A stretch of 64,000 nucleotides of DNA from Tenacibaculum lutimaris (GTDB lineage Bacteria > Bacteroidota > Bacteroidia > Flavobacteriales > Flavobacteriaceae). Position 1 is the first letter of the stretch, and every line of letters begins with the position of its first letter. The DNA is taken from NCBI RefSeq assembly GCF_003610735.1, contig NZ_RAQM01000011.1, forward strand, positions 62,001 to 126,000. The letters are read 5' to 3'. Positions 17,487 through 27,319 of this stretch are shown piece after piece. Both the position numbers and the translations under genes were made by a program. Under the pieces are notes generated by a model. The model saw only the letters and a program-made list of their open reading frames with translations, did no database searches and was not told where the DNA came from.

Positions 17487-19340
17487 ATGTCAGATATCAT
17501 ACAGTTACTTCCTGATCATGTTGCTAATCAAATTGCTGCTGGTGAAGTGGTACAACGTCCCGCTTCTGTTGTAAAAGAATTGATTGAAAATGCTATTGAT
17601 GCAGGAGCTACTTCAATTACCTTGCTTTTAAAGGATGCTGGAAAAACTTTAATTCAGGTAATTGATGATGGGAAAGGAATGAGCCCAACTGATGCTCGCC
17701 TAAGTTTTGAACGTCATGCTACTTCTAAAATTAAAGAAGCACAAGATTTATTTAACTTAAATACTAAAGGTTTTCGTGGTGAAGCTTTAGCTTCAATCGC
17801 AGCAATTGCTCATGTTGAGCTAAAAACCAAGCAGGAAGAAGATGAATTAGGTACACAAATAAAAATTGAAGGAAGTGAAATTGTTTCTCAAGAAGTAGTT
17901 TCAGCAGCAAAAGGAACAAGTATTGCAGTTAAAAACTTATTTTTTAACATTCCTGCTCGTCGTAACTTTTTAAAATCTGACACTATTGAAACACGTCACA
18001 TTATTGATGAATTTCAGCGTGTTGCTTTAGCTCATCCAAGCATTTCCTTTTTACTACATCATAATAATAATGAAGTTTATCATTTAAAAAAGAGTAATCT
18101 TCGTAAACGTATCGTAGCAATTTTTGGTGCTAAAATGAATGAAAAGTTAGTTCCTATTAATGAGCAAACCGATATTATTACTGTAAACGGATTTGTAGCA
18201 AAACCAGAATTTGCTAAGAAAAAACGTGGTGAACAATTCTTTTTTGTTAATAATCGTTTTATCAAAAGTTCTTATTTAAACCACGCTGTTATGAATGCTT
18301 TTGAAGGTTTGTTGGAAGGCGGATCGCATCCTTCATATTTCTTATATTTAGAAGTACCACCAAATACGATTGATATCAATATTCATCCGACAAAAACAGA
18401 AATAAAGTTTGATAATGAAAAGGCATTATACGCTATTTTACGTGCGACCGTAAAACATAGCTTAGGACAATACAATGTTGCTCCTGTGTTGGATTTTGAT
18501 AGAGATGCCACTTTAGATACTCCGTATGATTACAGCAAAAAAGGTAATTCTTCTATTCCACCGATAACAGTAGACCCTACTTTTAATCCGTTTAAAACGG
18601 AAACTAGCTACAAAGAACCTTCTAACACTAATGGAGCTTCTAAAAATGCTAGCACACACAGCTACCAATCGAGCTTCAAAAAAGACACGGGTAACTGGGA
18701 AGCTTTGTACACAAATGTTGATACTTTTGAGCCTATTCAACAAGAACAATTATTTGAATCACAACAAGAAACCGAAACAGGAAAAACCTTCCAAATTCAA
18801 AAAAAATACCTGTTGAGTTCTATAAAGTCAGGAGTGGTATTAATTCATCAATCCTTAGCACATCAACGTGTTTTGTATGAAGAATTTTTAGAAAACATTA
18901 CCGTAAAAGAAGCCAGTAGTCAGCAATTATTATTTCCTGTGAACATTTCATTTTCTTCGTCTGATATTGAAATGATTTACAGTATTAAAACTGATTTAGA
19001 AAGTGCTGGATTTATGTTTGATGAGTTCACGAAAGAAAGTGTGGTTATTGCTGGAATTCCAACTTCAATAACAGAAAGCCAAATAACGCTAATTTTAGAG
19101 CAGTTATTAGATGATATAAAACTAGAAGTTCCCGATACAAGTTTTAGCCATTTTGATATTATGGCGAAATCTTTTGCGAAATCTTTAGCAATAAAAACTG
19201 GTACTTCATTAAATATGAAAGAACAAGAAAATTTAGTTAACAATCTATTTTCTTGTAAGGAACCTAATATTTCACCATTTGGCAAACCAACATTTAAAAC
19301 ATTAACTTTAAATGAAATTGATGCCATTTTCAATAAATAA
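17487..19340 (+). CDS. mutL: DNA mismatch repair endonuclease/ATPase MutL
   Basis: MutL couples mismatch recognition by MutS to strand removal. The N-terminal GHKL ATPase region has ELIENAIDAGA, DDGKGM, RHATSKI and TKGFRGEALASIAAIAHVEL. A Ser/Thr/Gln-rich linker (about residues 345-430) is followed by the C-terminal dimerisation domain to residue 617. An obvious endonuclease motif of the DQHAxxER type is replaced by HQSLAHQRVLYEE, as in related Bacteroidetes proteins. It is co-transcribed with the small membrane protein upstream and the rhomboids downstream. Confidence 0.96.
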   Translation: MSDIIQLLPDHVANQIAAGEVVQRPASVVKELIENAIDAGATSITLLLKDAGKTLIQVIDDGKGMSPTDARLSFERHATSKIKEAQDLFNLNTKGFRGEALASIAAIAHVELKTKQEEDELGTQIKIEGSEIVSQEVVSAAKGTSIAVKNLFFNIPARRNFLKSDTIETRHIIDEFQRVALAHPSISFLLHHNNNEVYHLKKSNLRKRIVAIFGAKMNEKLVPINEQTDIITVNGFVAKPEFAKKKRGEQFFFVNNRFIKSSYLNHAVMNAFEGLLEGGSHPSYFLYLEVPPNTIDINIHPTKTEIKFDNEKALYAILRATVKHSLGQYNVAPVLDFDRDATLDTPYDYSKKGNSSIPPITVDPTFNPFKTETSYKEPSNTNGASKNASTHSYQSSFKKDTGNWEALYTNVDTFEPIQQEQLFESQQETETGKTFQIQKKYLLSSIKSGVVLIHQSLAHQRVLYEEFLENITVKEASSQQLLFPVNISFSSSDIEMIYSIKTDLESAGFMFDEFTKESVVIAGIPTSITESQITLILEQLLDDIKLEVPDTSFSHFDIMAKSFAKSLAIKTGTSLNMKEQENLVNNLFSCKEPNISPFGKPTFKTLTLNEIDAIFNK

Positions 19341-19348
19341 AAAATTGT

Positions 19349-20074
19349 ATGCCTAGATTAACACAAGCCATAAAGCATTTAATAATCATTAACGTGATTC
19401 TATTTTTTGCTCCTCAGTTATTAAATATGGATTTAACCAATTTGTTTGCTTTACATTATCCTAAAAATGAACATTTTGGTATTTGGCAGTATGTTACACA
19501 TATGTTCATGCATGGTGGTCCTGCTCATTTACTTTTTAACATGTATGGTTTGTGGGCTTTTGGTACTCCGTTAGAACAAATGTGGGGACGAAATAAGTTT
19601 TTATTCTTCTATTTTTCTGCAGGAATTGGAGCTGGATTAATTTATACACTTACCAATTATTATCAATTTAATGGAATTTACGAACAATTAATTGGTATGG
19701 GAGTTTCTCCTGCTGAAATACAAAGCATTTTAGATATGGGAAGGTATAATGATAGTTTAATTACACTTTCTAACAAAGAAATGAGCGAGTTTTACAGCTT
19801 ATATAACACTCCTGCAGTGGGTGCTTCAGGTGCAATTTATGGGGTTTTAGTTGCTTTCGGACTAACCTACCCTAATGCTAAACTAGCTTTAATCTTCTTC
19901 CCTGTTCCTATTGCCGCAAAATATTTTATTCCGTTGATTATTTTAAGTGATTTATTCTTCGGAATGACCAATTATTCTATCGGTAACATTGCTCATTTTG
20001 CCCATGTGGGAGGTGCTATTATTGGTTTTATTATAGCTTGGTATTGGAAAAAAAATCAGTTCAGATTTCAGTAA
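19349..20074 (+). CDS. Rhomboid intramembrane serine protease (first of two)
   Basis: A six-to-seven helix membrane protease of 241 residues. The catalytic dyad is visible as Ser160 in GASGAIYG and His219 in HFAHVGGAIIGF, and the HGGPAHLLFNMYGLW loop (about residues 55-69) is the conserved helix 2 motif. An insertion of about 45 residues precedes the catalytic serine helix. The start is 8 nt after mutL, and a second rhomboid follows 31 nt later. Confidence 0.92.
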   Translation: MPRLTQAIKHLIIINVILFFAPQLLNMDLTNLFALHYPKNEHFGIWQYVTHMFMHGGPAHLLFNMYGLWAFGTPLEQMWGRNKFLFFYFSAGIGAGLIYTLTNYYQFNGIYEQLIGMGVSPAEIQSILDMGRYNDSLITLSNKEMSEFYSLYNTPAVGASGAIYGVLVAFGLTYPNAKLALIFFPVPIAAKYFIPLIILSDLFFGMTNYSIGNIAHFAHVGGAIIGFIIAWYWKKNQFRFQ

Positions 20075-20105
20075 TTTAGTATATTTATAAAAGAAGCTAT
20101 GTGTT

Positions 20106-20966
20106 ATGAACGTGCTAGATAATTTAAAATATAGATTTAAACACGCAGGTGTAGTTGAAAAACTTATTTATGTAAACCTTGCTGTATTTTTATTGGTTTT
20201 TATTACCAACACTTTTGGTTTTTTATTCCAATCAAAAACTAATTTTATTGTTGAATGGTTTGCTCTGCCTGCCAATTTTAACGATTTTATTACTAGACCA
20301 TGGACTCTTATTACCTACGGTTTTTTACACACAAGTTTCTTACATATTTTATTAAACTTAATCGCTTTGTTTTATGTAGGGTATTTATTTAAGCAATACT
20401 TTACCCCTAAACAACTACTTAGTTTTTATTTGTTAGGAACCGTATTTGGAGGTATTATTTTTATAGCTAGCTATAATTTTTTTCCTGCTTTACAAAACGT
20501 TGCTCACAATAGTGTTTTACTAGGAGCATCTGCAGGAATTTCAGCAATTTTTATTGGTATTGCTACTTACATGCCTAATTACGAATTAAAATTTCCTTTA
20601 ATTGGTTTTGTGAAATTATGGGTTTTAGCCTGCATTTGGGTTGCCATTGATGTGATTCAAATTCCTGCTGGTAATGCGGGTGGTCACCTAGCACATATTG
20701 GTGGTGCTTTATTTGGTTTTTTCTATGTGCGTAGTGCCAGTAATAAAGAGTTAGATATTTTTACATATATAAAAAAACTCTTTACTAAAAAAGAACCTAA
20801 ACTTAAAACAGTATATAAGTCAGGGAACAAAACACACACAAACAAGACTAACAAAACGCAAAATCAACAAGATATTGATGCAATTTTAGATAAAATTAGT
20901 AAGTCTGGTTACGATACACTTAGTAAAAGTGAAAAAGAATTTTTATTCAAACAAGGAAAAAACTAA
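20106..20966 (+). CDS. Rhomboid intramembrane serine protease (second of two)
   Basis: A second rhomboid of 286 residues with Ser142 in GASAGISAIF and His197 in HLAHIGGALFGFF, plus the HTSFLHILLNLIALFY helix 2 motif. A basic Lys/Thr-rich tail (about residues 220-260) and a short C-terminal helix, absent from the first copy, follow the membrane core. The two copies are distant paralogues. Its stop touches the start of the next gene. Confidence 0.92.
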   Translation: MNVLDNLKYRFKHAGVVEKLIYVNLAVFLLVFITNTFGFLFQSKTNFIVEWFALPANFNDFITRPWTLITYGFLHTSFLHILLNLIALFYVGYLFKQYFTPKQLLSFYLLGTVFGGIIFIASYNFFPALQNVAHNSVLLGASAGISAIFIGIATYMPNYELKFPLIGFVKLWVLACIWVAIDVIQIPAGNAGGHLAHIGGALFGFFYVRSASNKELDIFTYIKKLFTKKEPKLKTVYKSGNKTHTNKTNKTQNQQDIDAILDKISKSGYDTLSKSEKEFLFKQGKN

Positions 20967-21980
20967 ATGAGAAAGTATTCGGTAACTCATAAATTTTTAT
21001 TTTTCATTAATTCAGTTTTTGCAACTGTTTTGTTGCTTTCATATGCGCTTCCGTATATTTCTCCAAAAACAATTCCTTTTCTTTCAGTATTCAGTTTATC
21101 TGTTCCTCTATTAGTTGTTACTAACATTTGTTTTTTTATTTACTGGCTTATTAAAATTCATAAAAATGCTTTGTTATCACTCCTAGTACTAATTATAGGA
21201 TGGTTTGTTTCTACTCCTTTAATTAAATTTACTAACAAAGAAGTTATACTTAATAATGATTTAAAAATCATGAGTTATAATGTTCGTTTGTTTAATCACT
21301 ATAAACATGAAGATGACACAACAACCGAACAAAAAATATATAAACTCATTAACAATGAAAATCCTGATGTTATTGCTATTCAAGAATTTTATAACTCTAA
21401 GCTTCTAGGCATTAAACTTCCTTATAAGTACATAAAAACAAAAACGAAAACAAATAAGTTTGGATTAGCTATTTACTCCAAACATCCTATTATCAATTCT
21501 GGTTCTCTTAATTTTAAAAGTAGTGCCAACAATACTATTTTTGCTGATATTCTTGTTGAAAAAGATACTATTCGGGTATACAATGTACATTTAGAATCGT
21601 TAAAACTTAATCCGAAAAAAGAGAATTTTGGTGAAAAAAGTTCTGAACGTTTGTTCAAACGCTTGGAGAATGGGTTTGTTAAACAAGTTGATCAAGTTGA
21701 TTTGATAACTCAACACGAAGCCACCTGGAAAGGAAAAAAAATAATATGTGGTGATTTTAACAACACTGCTTATTCATGGGCTTACAAGCAGCTAGCTACA
21801 GATAAGAAAGATGCTTTTATTGAAGCTGGTATGGGTATTGGTAAATCTTTTCGCTACATCTACCCTATGCGAATCGACTTTATTTTGGTAGATAAAAATA
21901 CGACTATTAATCACTTTAAAACCTATAGCGATATAGAATTATCTGACCACTACCCAGTTATGACTCGCTTACACTGGTAA
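20967..21980 (+). CDS. Membrane-anchored endonuclease/exonuclease/phosphatase family protein
   Basis: A 337-residue protein with two or three N-terminal membrane helices (to about residue 90) and an EEP-fold domain. Visible motifs are MSYNVRLFNH, IAIQEFY (metal-binding Glu), YNVHLESLKL, CGDFNNTAYSWAY and a final LSDHYPVMTRL. Substrates of this fold include nucleic acids, phosphoinositides and sphingomyelin, so I give no specific substrate. It starts immediately after the rhomboid stop. Confidence 0.85.
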   Translation: MRKYSVTHKFLFFINSVFATVLLLSYALPYISPKTIPFLSVFSLSVPLLVVTNICFFIYWLIKIHKNALLSLLVLIIGWFVSTPLIKFTNKEVILNNDLKIMSYNVRLFNHYKHEDDTTTEQKIYKLINNENPDVIAIQEFYNSKLLGIKLPYKYIKTKTKTNKFGLAIYSKHPIINSGSLNFKSSANNTIFADILVEKDTIRVYNVHLESLKLNPKKENFGEKSSERLFKRLENGFVKQVDQVDLITQHEATWKGKKIICGDFNNTAYSWAYKQLATDKKDAFIEAGMGIGKSFRYIYPMRIDFILVDKNTTINHFKTYSDIELSDHYPVMTRLHW

Positions 21981-22035
21981 TTTTATTTTTAATTCGGTAT
22001 AAAAGTGTATTTTTAACCGATTTAAAAACAAATCT

Positions 22036-23178
22036 ATGAAACAACACTACGATGTTGCTGTTATTGGCAGCGGACCATCAGGAGCTTCAACAGCTTTTTA
22101 TTTAGCCCAAAAAGGTATTTCAACTGTTATTATTGAAAAAGAAACTTTACCTCGCTATAAAACATGCGGAGGTGGTTTTGTTTTTAGAGGACGTAAAAAT
22201 CTACCTTTTGATATTAAGGAGGTAGTTGAAAAAGAGTTCCATACTGTTGATATTTATCTTGGAGAAAAACTTCATTTTAAAACGCATAGAGAAAAACCAA
22301 CTATTTCTATGATTATGCGTGATTCTTTTGACAATCTAATTACTCAAAAAGCAAAAGAATTTGGAGCTACGTTATTAGAAAATCATAAATTAAAAGGATT
22401 ATCTTTTTCTGATGATATTATTACTCTAGAAACTTCTCAGGGGAATTTTACTGCTAATTTTGTAATTGCTGCAGACGGAGCTTTAAGTCCAACCGCAAAA
22501 ATGGCTGGATGGAAAGAAGATACTCGTAAATTAATTCCTGCTTTAGAATATGAAGTAGAGGTTTCTGATGAAGACTTTGAACGTTTATCTAAAGAAGTTC
22601 GTTTTGATATTGATGCTATTCCTTATGGTTATGCATGGAATTTTCCAAAGAAGAAGCATTTATCTATCGGAGTTGCTTCCGCTAGAAGAACTAAAATTAA
22701 CTTAAAAGAACACTATCAACAATATTTAAAAACTTTAAATATTACAAATATTGTTAGCGAATCTCAGCATGGATTTCAAATTCCTGTTTCTCCTCGTACA
22801 GACGGATTTGTTAAAAACAATGTATTTTTAATTGGTGATGCTGCTGGTTTTGCTGATCCTATTACTGCAGAAGGAATTTCTAATGCTATTTACAGTGGTA
22901 AATTAGCTGCTGAAGCTATAATTGAGAGTAAAAAAGAGCCTGAATTAGCTGCTAAATTATACCTAGAAAAAATATCGGAAAGCTTACTTCCTGAAATAAA
23001 AACTGGTTTATGGCTTTCTAAGTGGTTTTACGAACAAAAAAGTATTCGAAATATTGTGTTAAAAAAATACGGTCAACAGTTTAGCGAAGCTATGGCTGAT
23101 GTTTTTCACGGGGATAGAAGTTATCCTAAAGACATTAAAAAAACAATTACGAAACGAATTAAAGATTTAGTTTCTTAA
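22036..23178 (+). CDS. Geranylgeranyl reductase family FAD-dependent oxidoreductase
   Basis: A 380-residue flavoprotein with an N-terminal dinucleotide-binding GSGPSGASTAFYLA near residue 10, a PRYKTCGGGFVFRG motif near 45, and GDAAGFADPITAEGIS near 270. This matches the ChlP/GGR family, which reduces isoprenoid double bonds or acts on lipid-linked substrates. The substrate here is not known. It has its own terminator and a 55-nt leader region with a TATTTTTA sequence close to the -7 consensus. Confidence 0.85.
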   Translation: MKQHYDVAVIGSGPSGASTAFYLAQKGISTVIIEKETLPRYKTCGGGFVFRGRKNLPFDIKEVVEKEFHTVDIYLGEKLHFKTHREKPTISMIMRDSFDNLITQKAKEFGATLLENHKLKGLSFSDDIITLETSQGNFTANFVIAADGALSPTAKMAGWKEDTRKLIPALEYEVEVSDEDFERLSKEVRFDIDAIPYGYAWNFPKKKHLSIGVASARRTKINLKEHYQQYLKTLNITNIVSESQHGFQIPVSPRTDGFVKNNVFLIGDAAGFADPITAEGISNAIYSGKLAAEAIIESKKEPELAAKLYLEKISESLLPEIKTGLWLSKWFYEQKSIRNIVLKKYGQQFSEAMADVFHGDRSYPKDIKKTITKRIKDLVS

Positions 23179-23186
23179 AAATAAAG

Positions 23187-23213
23187 AGCAGCCCCAAAAA
23201 GGTTGCTTTTTTT
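23187..23213 (+). terminator. Terminator of the FAD oxidoreductase gene
   Basis: AGCAGCC pairs with GGTTGCT (one G-U pair) across CCAAAAA and runs into a T tract. Confidence 0.8.
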
Positions 23214-23333
23214 ATTTTTAATATTCTTTCATTTATACTTAAAAAGTTAGCACTTATTCTCAAAAAATATTTTGTCTGCTTTTTTTACTTTAACTTGCTG
23301 TAAAACTATTGCATCTCTAAATTTTACATTCTA

Positions 23334-24059
23334 GTGAAAGAAATTAAAACTACTACATCTTTAAAACTTCCTTTTCTGTTTGATGCAGATAAACTATTGC
23401 ATGATTATTCTCTAGTTGTAAATCAACATTGGATTCCTCATTTTAACAAATCTGGATATGAAGGTGAGTGGAAAGCTATCCCTTTATATACTAATAATGG
23501 TGACACTTCTAACATTTTTGCTTTTCAAAATGATAATGGTACTATCCAGGAAACTCCCATAATGAATAATTGTAATTATTTTAGAGAGGTCATTAACTCT
23601 TTTCAATGCCCTATTTTATCTGCTCGCTTGCTTCGTTTGAATGTTGGTGCAGAAATAAAACCTCATCGTGATTACAAACTGGGTTATGAAGATGGCAACT
23701 TTCGCTTACATATTCCGATTATTACAAATAACAAGGTTGAATTTATTTTAAATGATAAACAATTGAATATGTTGCCTGGAGAATGTTGGTATACGAATGT
23801 AAATTATGTACATTCTGTTGCCAACAAAGGAAATAAGGATCGTGTACACTTAGTTATTGATGCAGAAAGAAACGAGTGGTCAGATTCTTTATTCTTTACA
23901 CTTGCTCCAAAAGATAGCTTTCAACCTATACAAGAAGAAATTGACTCACCAGAAACAATACGTCTTATCTTAAACGAGCTAAAACGTAACAATGAGCCTG
24001 CCTCTAAAAAACTTATTCATGAAATGGAACAAAAGTTATTAAAACTTACATCTAAATAA
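23334..24059 (+). CDS. Aspartyl/asparaginyl beta-hydroxylase-like dioxygenase
   Basis: A 241-residue protein. A cupin core contains LRLNVGAEIKPHRDYKLGYED, FRLHIPIITN and a later YVHSVANKG, giving the HxD...H iron site of Fe(II)/2-oxoglutarate hydroxylases of the Asp/Asn beta-hydroxylase family. The start is GTG at 23334; no ATG precedes the core. The gene directly downstream, 6 nt away, encodes a methyltransferase-like protein, so the pair may modify one substrate in sequence (inference). Confidence 0.82.
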   Translation: MKEIKTTTSLKLPFLFDADKLLHDYSLVVNQHWIPHFNKSGYEGEWKAIPLYTNNGDTSNIFAFQNDNGTIQETPIMNNCNYFREVINSFQCPILSARLLRLNVGAEIKPHRDYKLGYEDGNFRLHIPIITNNKVEFILNDKQLNMLPGECWYTNVNYVHSVANKGNKDRVHLVIDAERNEWSDSLFFTLAPKDSFQPIQEEIDSPETIRLILNELKRNNEPASKKLIHEMEQKLLKLTSK

Positions 24060-24065
24060 TAACTT

Positions 24066-25064
24066 ATGATGAATTTAAAAAAAGAGTTACTGCATATTAC
24101 TTCTCAATTCTTTGAAGAAAAATCTGATTATTCTTCTGCTTTAAAAGAGTACAAACAATTACTTTTTAGAATTTCAAATGAAACTATAAATAATGAAGAG
24201 CATCGAAATAATGTTCAACTTGAAAATGGTGTAGCTATAGGTACTTTATGGGCCGCTAATTGTCTTGATGATTTGGTAAGAACCTATAAGTTTATTAGAG
24301 GAATTGAGTTTGCTATTCAAGAGAAAATCTATCAAAAAGACTCACTACATATTCTTTATGCTGGTACTGGCCCTTTTGCTTCGCTTATGCTTCCTTTTAT
24401 ATTAAGGTATGCTGATTTGAATATAACATACACCCTTTTAGAGGTAAATCCTCTAAGTTTTGAGGTTTTAAAAAGTACAATTAAAAAGTTAGGTTTAGAA
24501 ACTAATAATATCAACTTTATAAATCAAGACGCTACAAAATATCAATTCCCTAAAAACTTTTCTCCAGATATTATTGTGAGTGAAACTATGCAACGTGCAT
24601 TGGATAGTGAGCAACAAGTTTCTGTTTTTTATAACTTAATGAGTCAGTCTAATTCTAATACTATTTTTATTCCTGAGAAAATTACGTTAGCTATTGGTAC
24701 AAGCTCTTCTGAAAATAGTAAACCTTACATTCAACAAAAATACTATCGCGAACATGACAAGGTTTTTGAAGTTAGTAAAGAAGCCATGAAATCGAATGAT
24801 TGGTTATTTGAAAAGACTTCAAACAAATTAGGTTTTACTGAAAAGTATACAGTTTTAAAAGAGGAAGAACTTTCTATAGCTAGTGAAATTGTGGTGATGA
24901 CAGAAATCACAATTTATAAAAATGAGAAACTTATTATAAATGAAAGTGGCTTAACTGTTCCTAAATACATTAAAGATGTTTCTAACAACAAAAAAGAATC
25001 CTTAACTATTAAGTCTCAATATGTAATTGGTATTGACCCTAAACTTGAAGTTACAGTTATTTAA
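24066..25064 (+). CDS. SAM-dependent methyltransferase-like protein, partner of the hydroxylase
   Basis: A 332-residue protein. A Rossmann-type SAM site is suggested by LHILYAGTGPFASLMLPF (about residue 95), an acidic end of strand 2 (YTLLEVNPLSFE) and NFINQDATKYQF with DIIVSETMQRAL. This resembles arginine methyltransferase-like folds more than small-molecule enzymes, but the identity is uncertain. It is joined to the upstream hydroxylase by a 6-nt gap, and its last 4 nt overlap the end of a convergent lipoprotein gene. Confidence 0.68.
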   Translation: MMNLKKELLHITSQFFEEKSDYSSALKEYKQLLFRISNETINNEEHRNNVQLENGVAIGTLWAANCLDDLVRTYKFIRGIEFAIQEKIYQKDSLHILYAGTGPFASLMLPFILRYADLNITYTLLEVNPLSFEVLKSTIKKLGLETNNINFINQDATKYQFPKNFSPDIIVSETMQRALDSEQQVSVFYNLMSQSNSNTIFIPEKITLAIGTSSSENSKPYIQQKYYREHDKVFEVSKEAMKSNDWLFEKTSNKLGFTEKYTVLKEEELSIASEIVVMTEITIYKNEKLIINESGLTVPKYIKDVSNNKKESLTIKSQYVIGIDPKLEVTVI

Positions 25065-25603
25065 ACAAACTTCAAGCTTACTCCTTTTTTCTCAGCATAA
25101 ACTTTTGCGGCTTCATCTAACTTTAAATTTTTCTCTTTAAACTCTTGGAAGCTTTTAGCTTCAAACTCATTGATTATCATATTAATTTCTTGTTGAGTTT
25201 TTCCTTCGTCGTACATATAGGCTATTTCCGCATAGTCTTTTTTATAAAAACCGATGCAAAACTCAAACAACTCGATAGAAGTATTTATCAACTCTTTTGA
25301 ATCTTCGTTTACTTCTAATTTTTGAACGTCTTTCAAACTTTTTTCTAAATCTGGAATTGTTACTTTATGAAGATATTGAGAGAATGTTGCTGCATATTCT
25401 TCTCCGTCATTATCATAGTACTTTAGGTATTCGTTTTTTTGTAATTCTTTCAATTGTTCAAAATACCCTATGCCGTAATTAGCCGTTAACAAATTGGCTT
25501 TTAATACCGTTTTTTCAACAACTTTTTGCGGAGTTTCTTTCTGACAACTTATAAACAATATACATACTACAATGATTGTTAAAACACTTTTTACCCTTTT
25601 CAT
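25061..25603 (-). CDS. Putative lipoprotein, unknown function
   Basis: A 180-residue protein with a lipoprotein signal (LFISC, Cys 20). The mature part is mostly alpha-helical and charged (long Lys/Glu stretches). No family is recognised. It should sit in a membrane facing the periplasm. It overlaps the convergent methyltransferase gene by 4 nt at the 3' ends. Confidence 0.72.
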   Translation of the reverse strand: MKRVKSVLTIIVVCILFISCQKETPQKVVEKTVLKANLLTANYGIGYFEQLKELQKNEYLKYYDNDGEEYAATFSQYLHKVTIPDLEKSLKDVQKLEVNEDSKELINTSIELFEFCIGFYKKDYAEIAYMYDEGKTQQEINMIINEFEAKSFQEFKEKNLKLDEAAKVYAEKKGVSLKFV

Positions 25604-25766
25604 TTTCGACTATTCTTTATTGCTTTATAAAAATAAGCTTTCAATTTTTCATAAAAAACATTGCAAACAAGGCTTTTGATTTTTTGTTAGAAATCCCACA
25701 CCCCTACTTACATTTTACCTTGGTTTGCAATGCTATAAATATTTTTCTTTTTCTTTCTTTTTTAGG

Positions 25767-26186
25767 TTATATGAATAAGAATGAAGCAACTATCATCCAA
25801 ACTCCTACTATAATTCCTAATATTCCAAACTTTCCTTGTTTTGGAGCAATCTTCCCTCTCAACTGTTCTGCTTTTTCTTTAGCATCTGCATTCTTTGATA
25901 AGAACAATTTATTTATCATTCCGTATCCTAACATAAAACCTAAAACAGCTTCAACTACGCTACCTGCTAAAAAAGTTACCCACCAAATTGGTGCTGTAGT
26001 TAACCAACCTAAGTTTAAAATAGCTGAAATTATTCCCCAAATTCCCCAGATACAAAAGATAAGACCAATCCATCCTTGGTAAGGCTCTATTTTTTCTAAT
26101 AACTCTTTAGCATTAGGTTTTTTGGCTAAAATTAATGACGGTACTGCCACTATACTTAGAAATACTAATGAAATTCCGTAAATCAT
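25767..26186 (-). CDS. Integral membrane protein, unknown function
   Basis: A 139-residue protein with four predicted membrane helices. Two similar halves are separated by a charged, cytoplasmic-type loop containing [22 protein letters not shown]. An [15 protein letters not shown] segment near residue 28 and the [13 protein letters not shown] segment near 110 look like an internal duplication. No known family was recognised. A long open frame on the opposite strand is its antisense shadow. Confidence 0.72.
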   Translation of the reverse strand: MIYGISLVFLSIVAVPSLILAKKPNAKELLEKIEPYQGWIGLIFCIWGIWGIISAILNLGWLTTAPIWWVTFLAGSVVEAVLGFMLGYGMINKLFLSKNADAKEKAEQLRGKIAPKQGKFGILGIIVGVWMIVASFLFI

Positions 26187-26221
26187 GTTTAATTAAAATT
26201 TAAATGGTTTATATTGATTTA

Positions 26222-26563
26222 TTATTTATGAATTAATAGTGCTGAAGAAAACACAAACAGCATTAATGAAGTTATGATAATAAGCCCCAAAAACATCCAC
26301 CAAGGTGTTTTACTGGTTTTCTTAAAATCCTTTGCTTTTTTTTGTAAATCTGGAGGCATTTGACTTTTACTCATCTCTAATTTACAATGCCCACAAATAC
26401 TATATGTTTTTTTGAATAATGGAAAAACAGGAATCCAAAATATATGTACATACAATCTATTTACCTGAATAAATAAATGTTCTGGTGTATTGCAATAACT
26501 GCAACTATGATTGTGTACTGGTTGTATGTTTATTTTGGCTTCACGCCATCCAAAAATTACCAT
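26222..26563 (-). CDS. Zinc-ribbon membrane protein
   Basis: A 113-residue protein with two CxxC knuckles (CSYCNTPEH near residue 21 and ICGHCKLEM near 57) that should bind one zinc, followed by one C-terminal membrane helix (about 89-108). It belongs to small zinc-ribbon proteins of Bacteroidetes; the role is unknown. The next gene upstream is the response regulator, separated by a hairpin. Confidence 0.72.
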   Translation of the reverse strand: MVIFGWREAKINIQPVHNHSCSYCNTPEHLFIQVNRLYVHIFWIPVFPLFKKTYSICGHCKLEMSKSQMPPDLQKKAKDFKKTSKTPWWMFLGLIIITSLMLFVFSSALLIHK

Positions 26564-26641
26564 AACTTTATTACTTAATAATTACGGTACAAAGATGCGT
26601 TGTAAGTGTTTTTTAAAATAGACTGAAACTAGCCAAAGTTA

Positions 26642-26662
26642 ACACCCTGTTTTCAGGGGTGT
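26642..26662. terminator. GC-rich hairpin after the response regulator gene
   Basis: ACACCCTG and CAGGGGTGT pair as 8 bp with one bulged base around a TTTT loop. The T tract is missing on both strands, so it may be a weak terminator or an operator of the downstream zinc-ribbon gene. Confidence 0.5.
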
Positions 26663-26671
26663 ACTAATTTA

Positions 26672-27313
26672 TTACTCTACAAGTCCTAGTTTTATTGCAT
26701 ATTTGGTTAATCCAGCTAGATTTTTTACGTTGAGTTTTGATATTAAATTCTTTCTGTAACTTTCAATAGTATGCTTACTTAAAAAGAGTTTGTCGGCAAT
26801 TTCTTGTGTAGTGTATTCTTCAGCAATAAGCTTTAGCACATCCTTCTCTCGTTTGGTAAGTGTAACCATAGTGTCTTTCCCTTTATTAAAGACATTATTC
26901 ATATAAGCTTGTTTTACCGATTCTGAAAAGTACTTATCGTTACTAAGAATTGTTTTTACAGCTAATAACAACTCTGATTGGGTTGCATTTTTTGATAAAT
27001 AACCATCAACATCACTTTTTATTAATGTATCTATCATACCTGTATCTGTATGCATACTTACAATTAATGTTTTTATTTCTGGACGAGTTTTCTTAATGTA
27101 ATCATTTAATGTAATACCATCTATATCTGGCATAGAAATATCACTAACTACTATATCAATTTGCTCATTAGGATTGGTATCTATAAATTTTATAACATTT
27201 TCACCACTATTGGCTGTTAACAAAATATTGTAAGCTTCTTCCTTATTAAAAATACTTAACAATCCGTCTAAAAACATTTTGTGGTCATCTACCAGAATAA
27301 TATTATGCTTCAT
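26672..27313 (-). CDS. NarL/FixJ-type response regulator
   Basis: A 213-residue regulator. The receiver domain (about 1-125) has DDHKMFLDG at the acid pocket, phosphoacceptor Asp58 in VVSDISMPDIDG and the conserved Lys in YLSKNA. A LuxR-type helix-turn-helix (about 145-210) has LTKREKDVLKLIAEEYTTQEIADKLFLSKHTIESYRKNL. It should be the output of the histidine kinase encoded 6 nt upstream. Target genes are not evident. Confidence 0.93.
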   Translation of the reverse strand: MKHNIILVDDHKMFLDGLLSIFNKEEAYNILLTANSGENVIKFIDTNPNEQIDIVVSDISMPDIDGITLNDYIKKTRPEIKTLIVSMHTDTGMIDTLIKSDVDGYLSKNATQSELLLAVKTILSNDKYFSESVKQAYMNNVFNKGKDTMVTLTKREKDVLKLIAEEYTTQEIADKLFLSKHTIESYRKNLISKLNVKNLAGLTKYAIKLGLVE

Positions 27314-27319
27314 AGTATA

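Noticed and set aside
25576..26082. 168-codon open frame on the plus strand
   Set aside because: It is antisense to the 139-residue membrane protein at 25767-26186 and to the spacer, and its composition (Pro/Ile/Phe-rich) looks like a reversed membrane gene.
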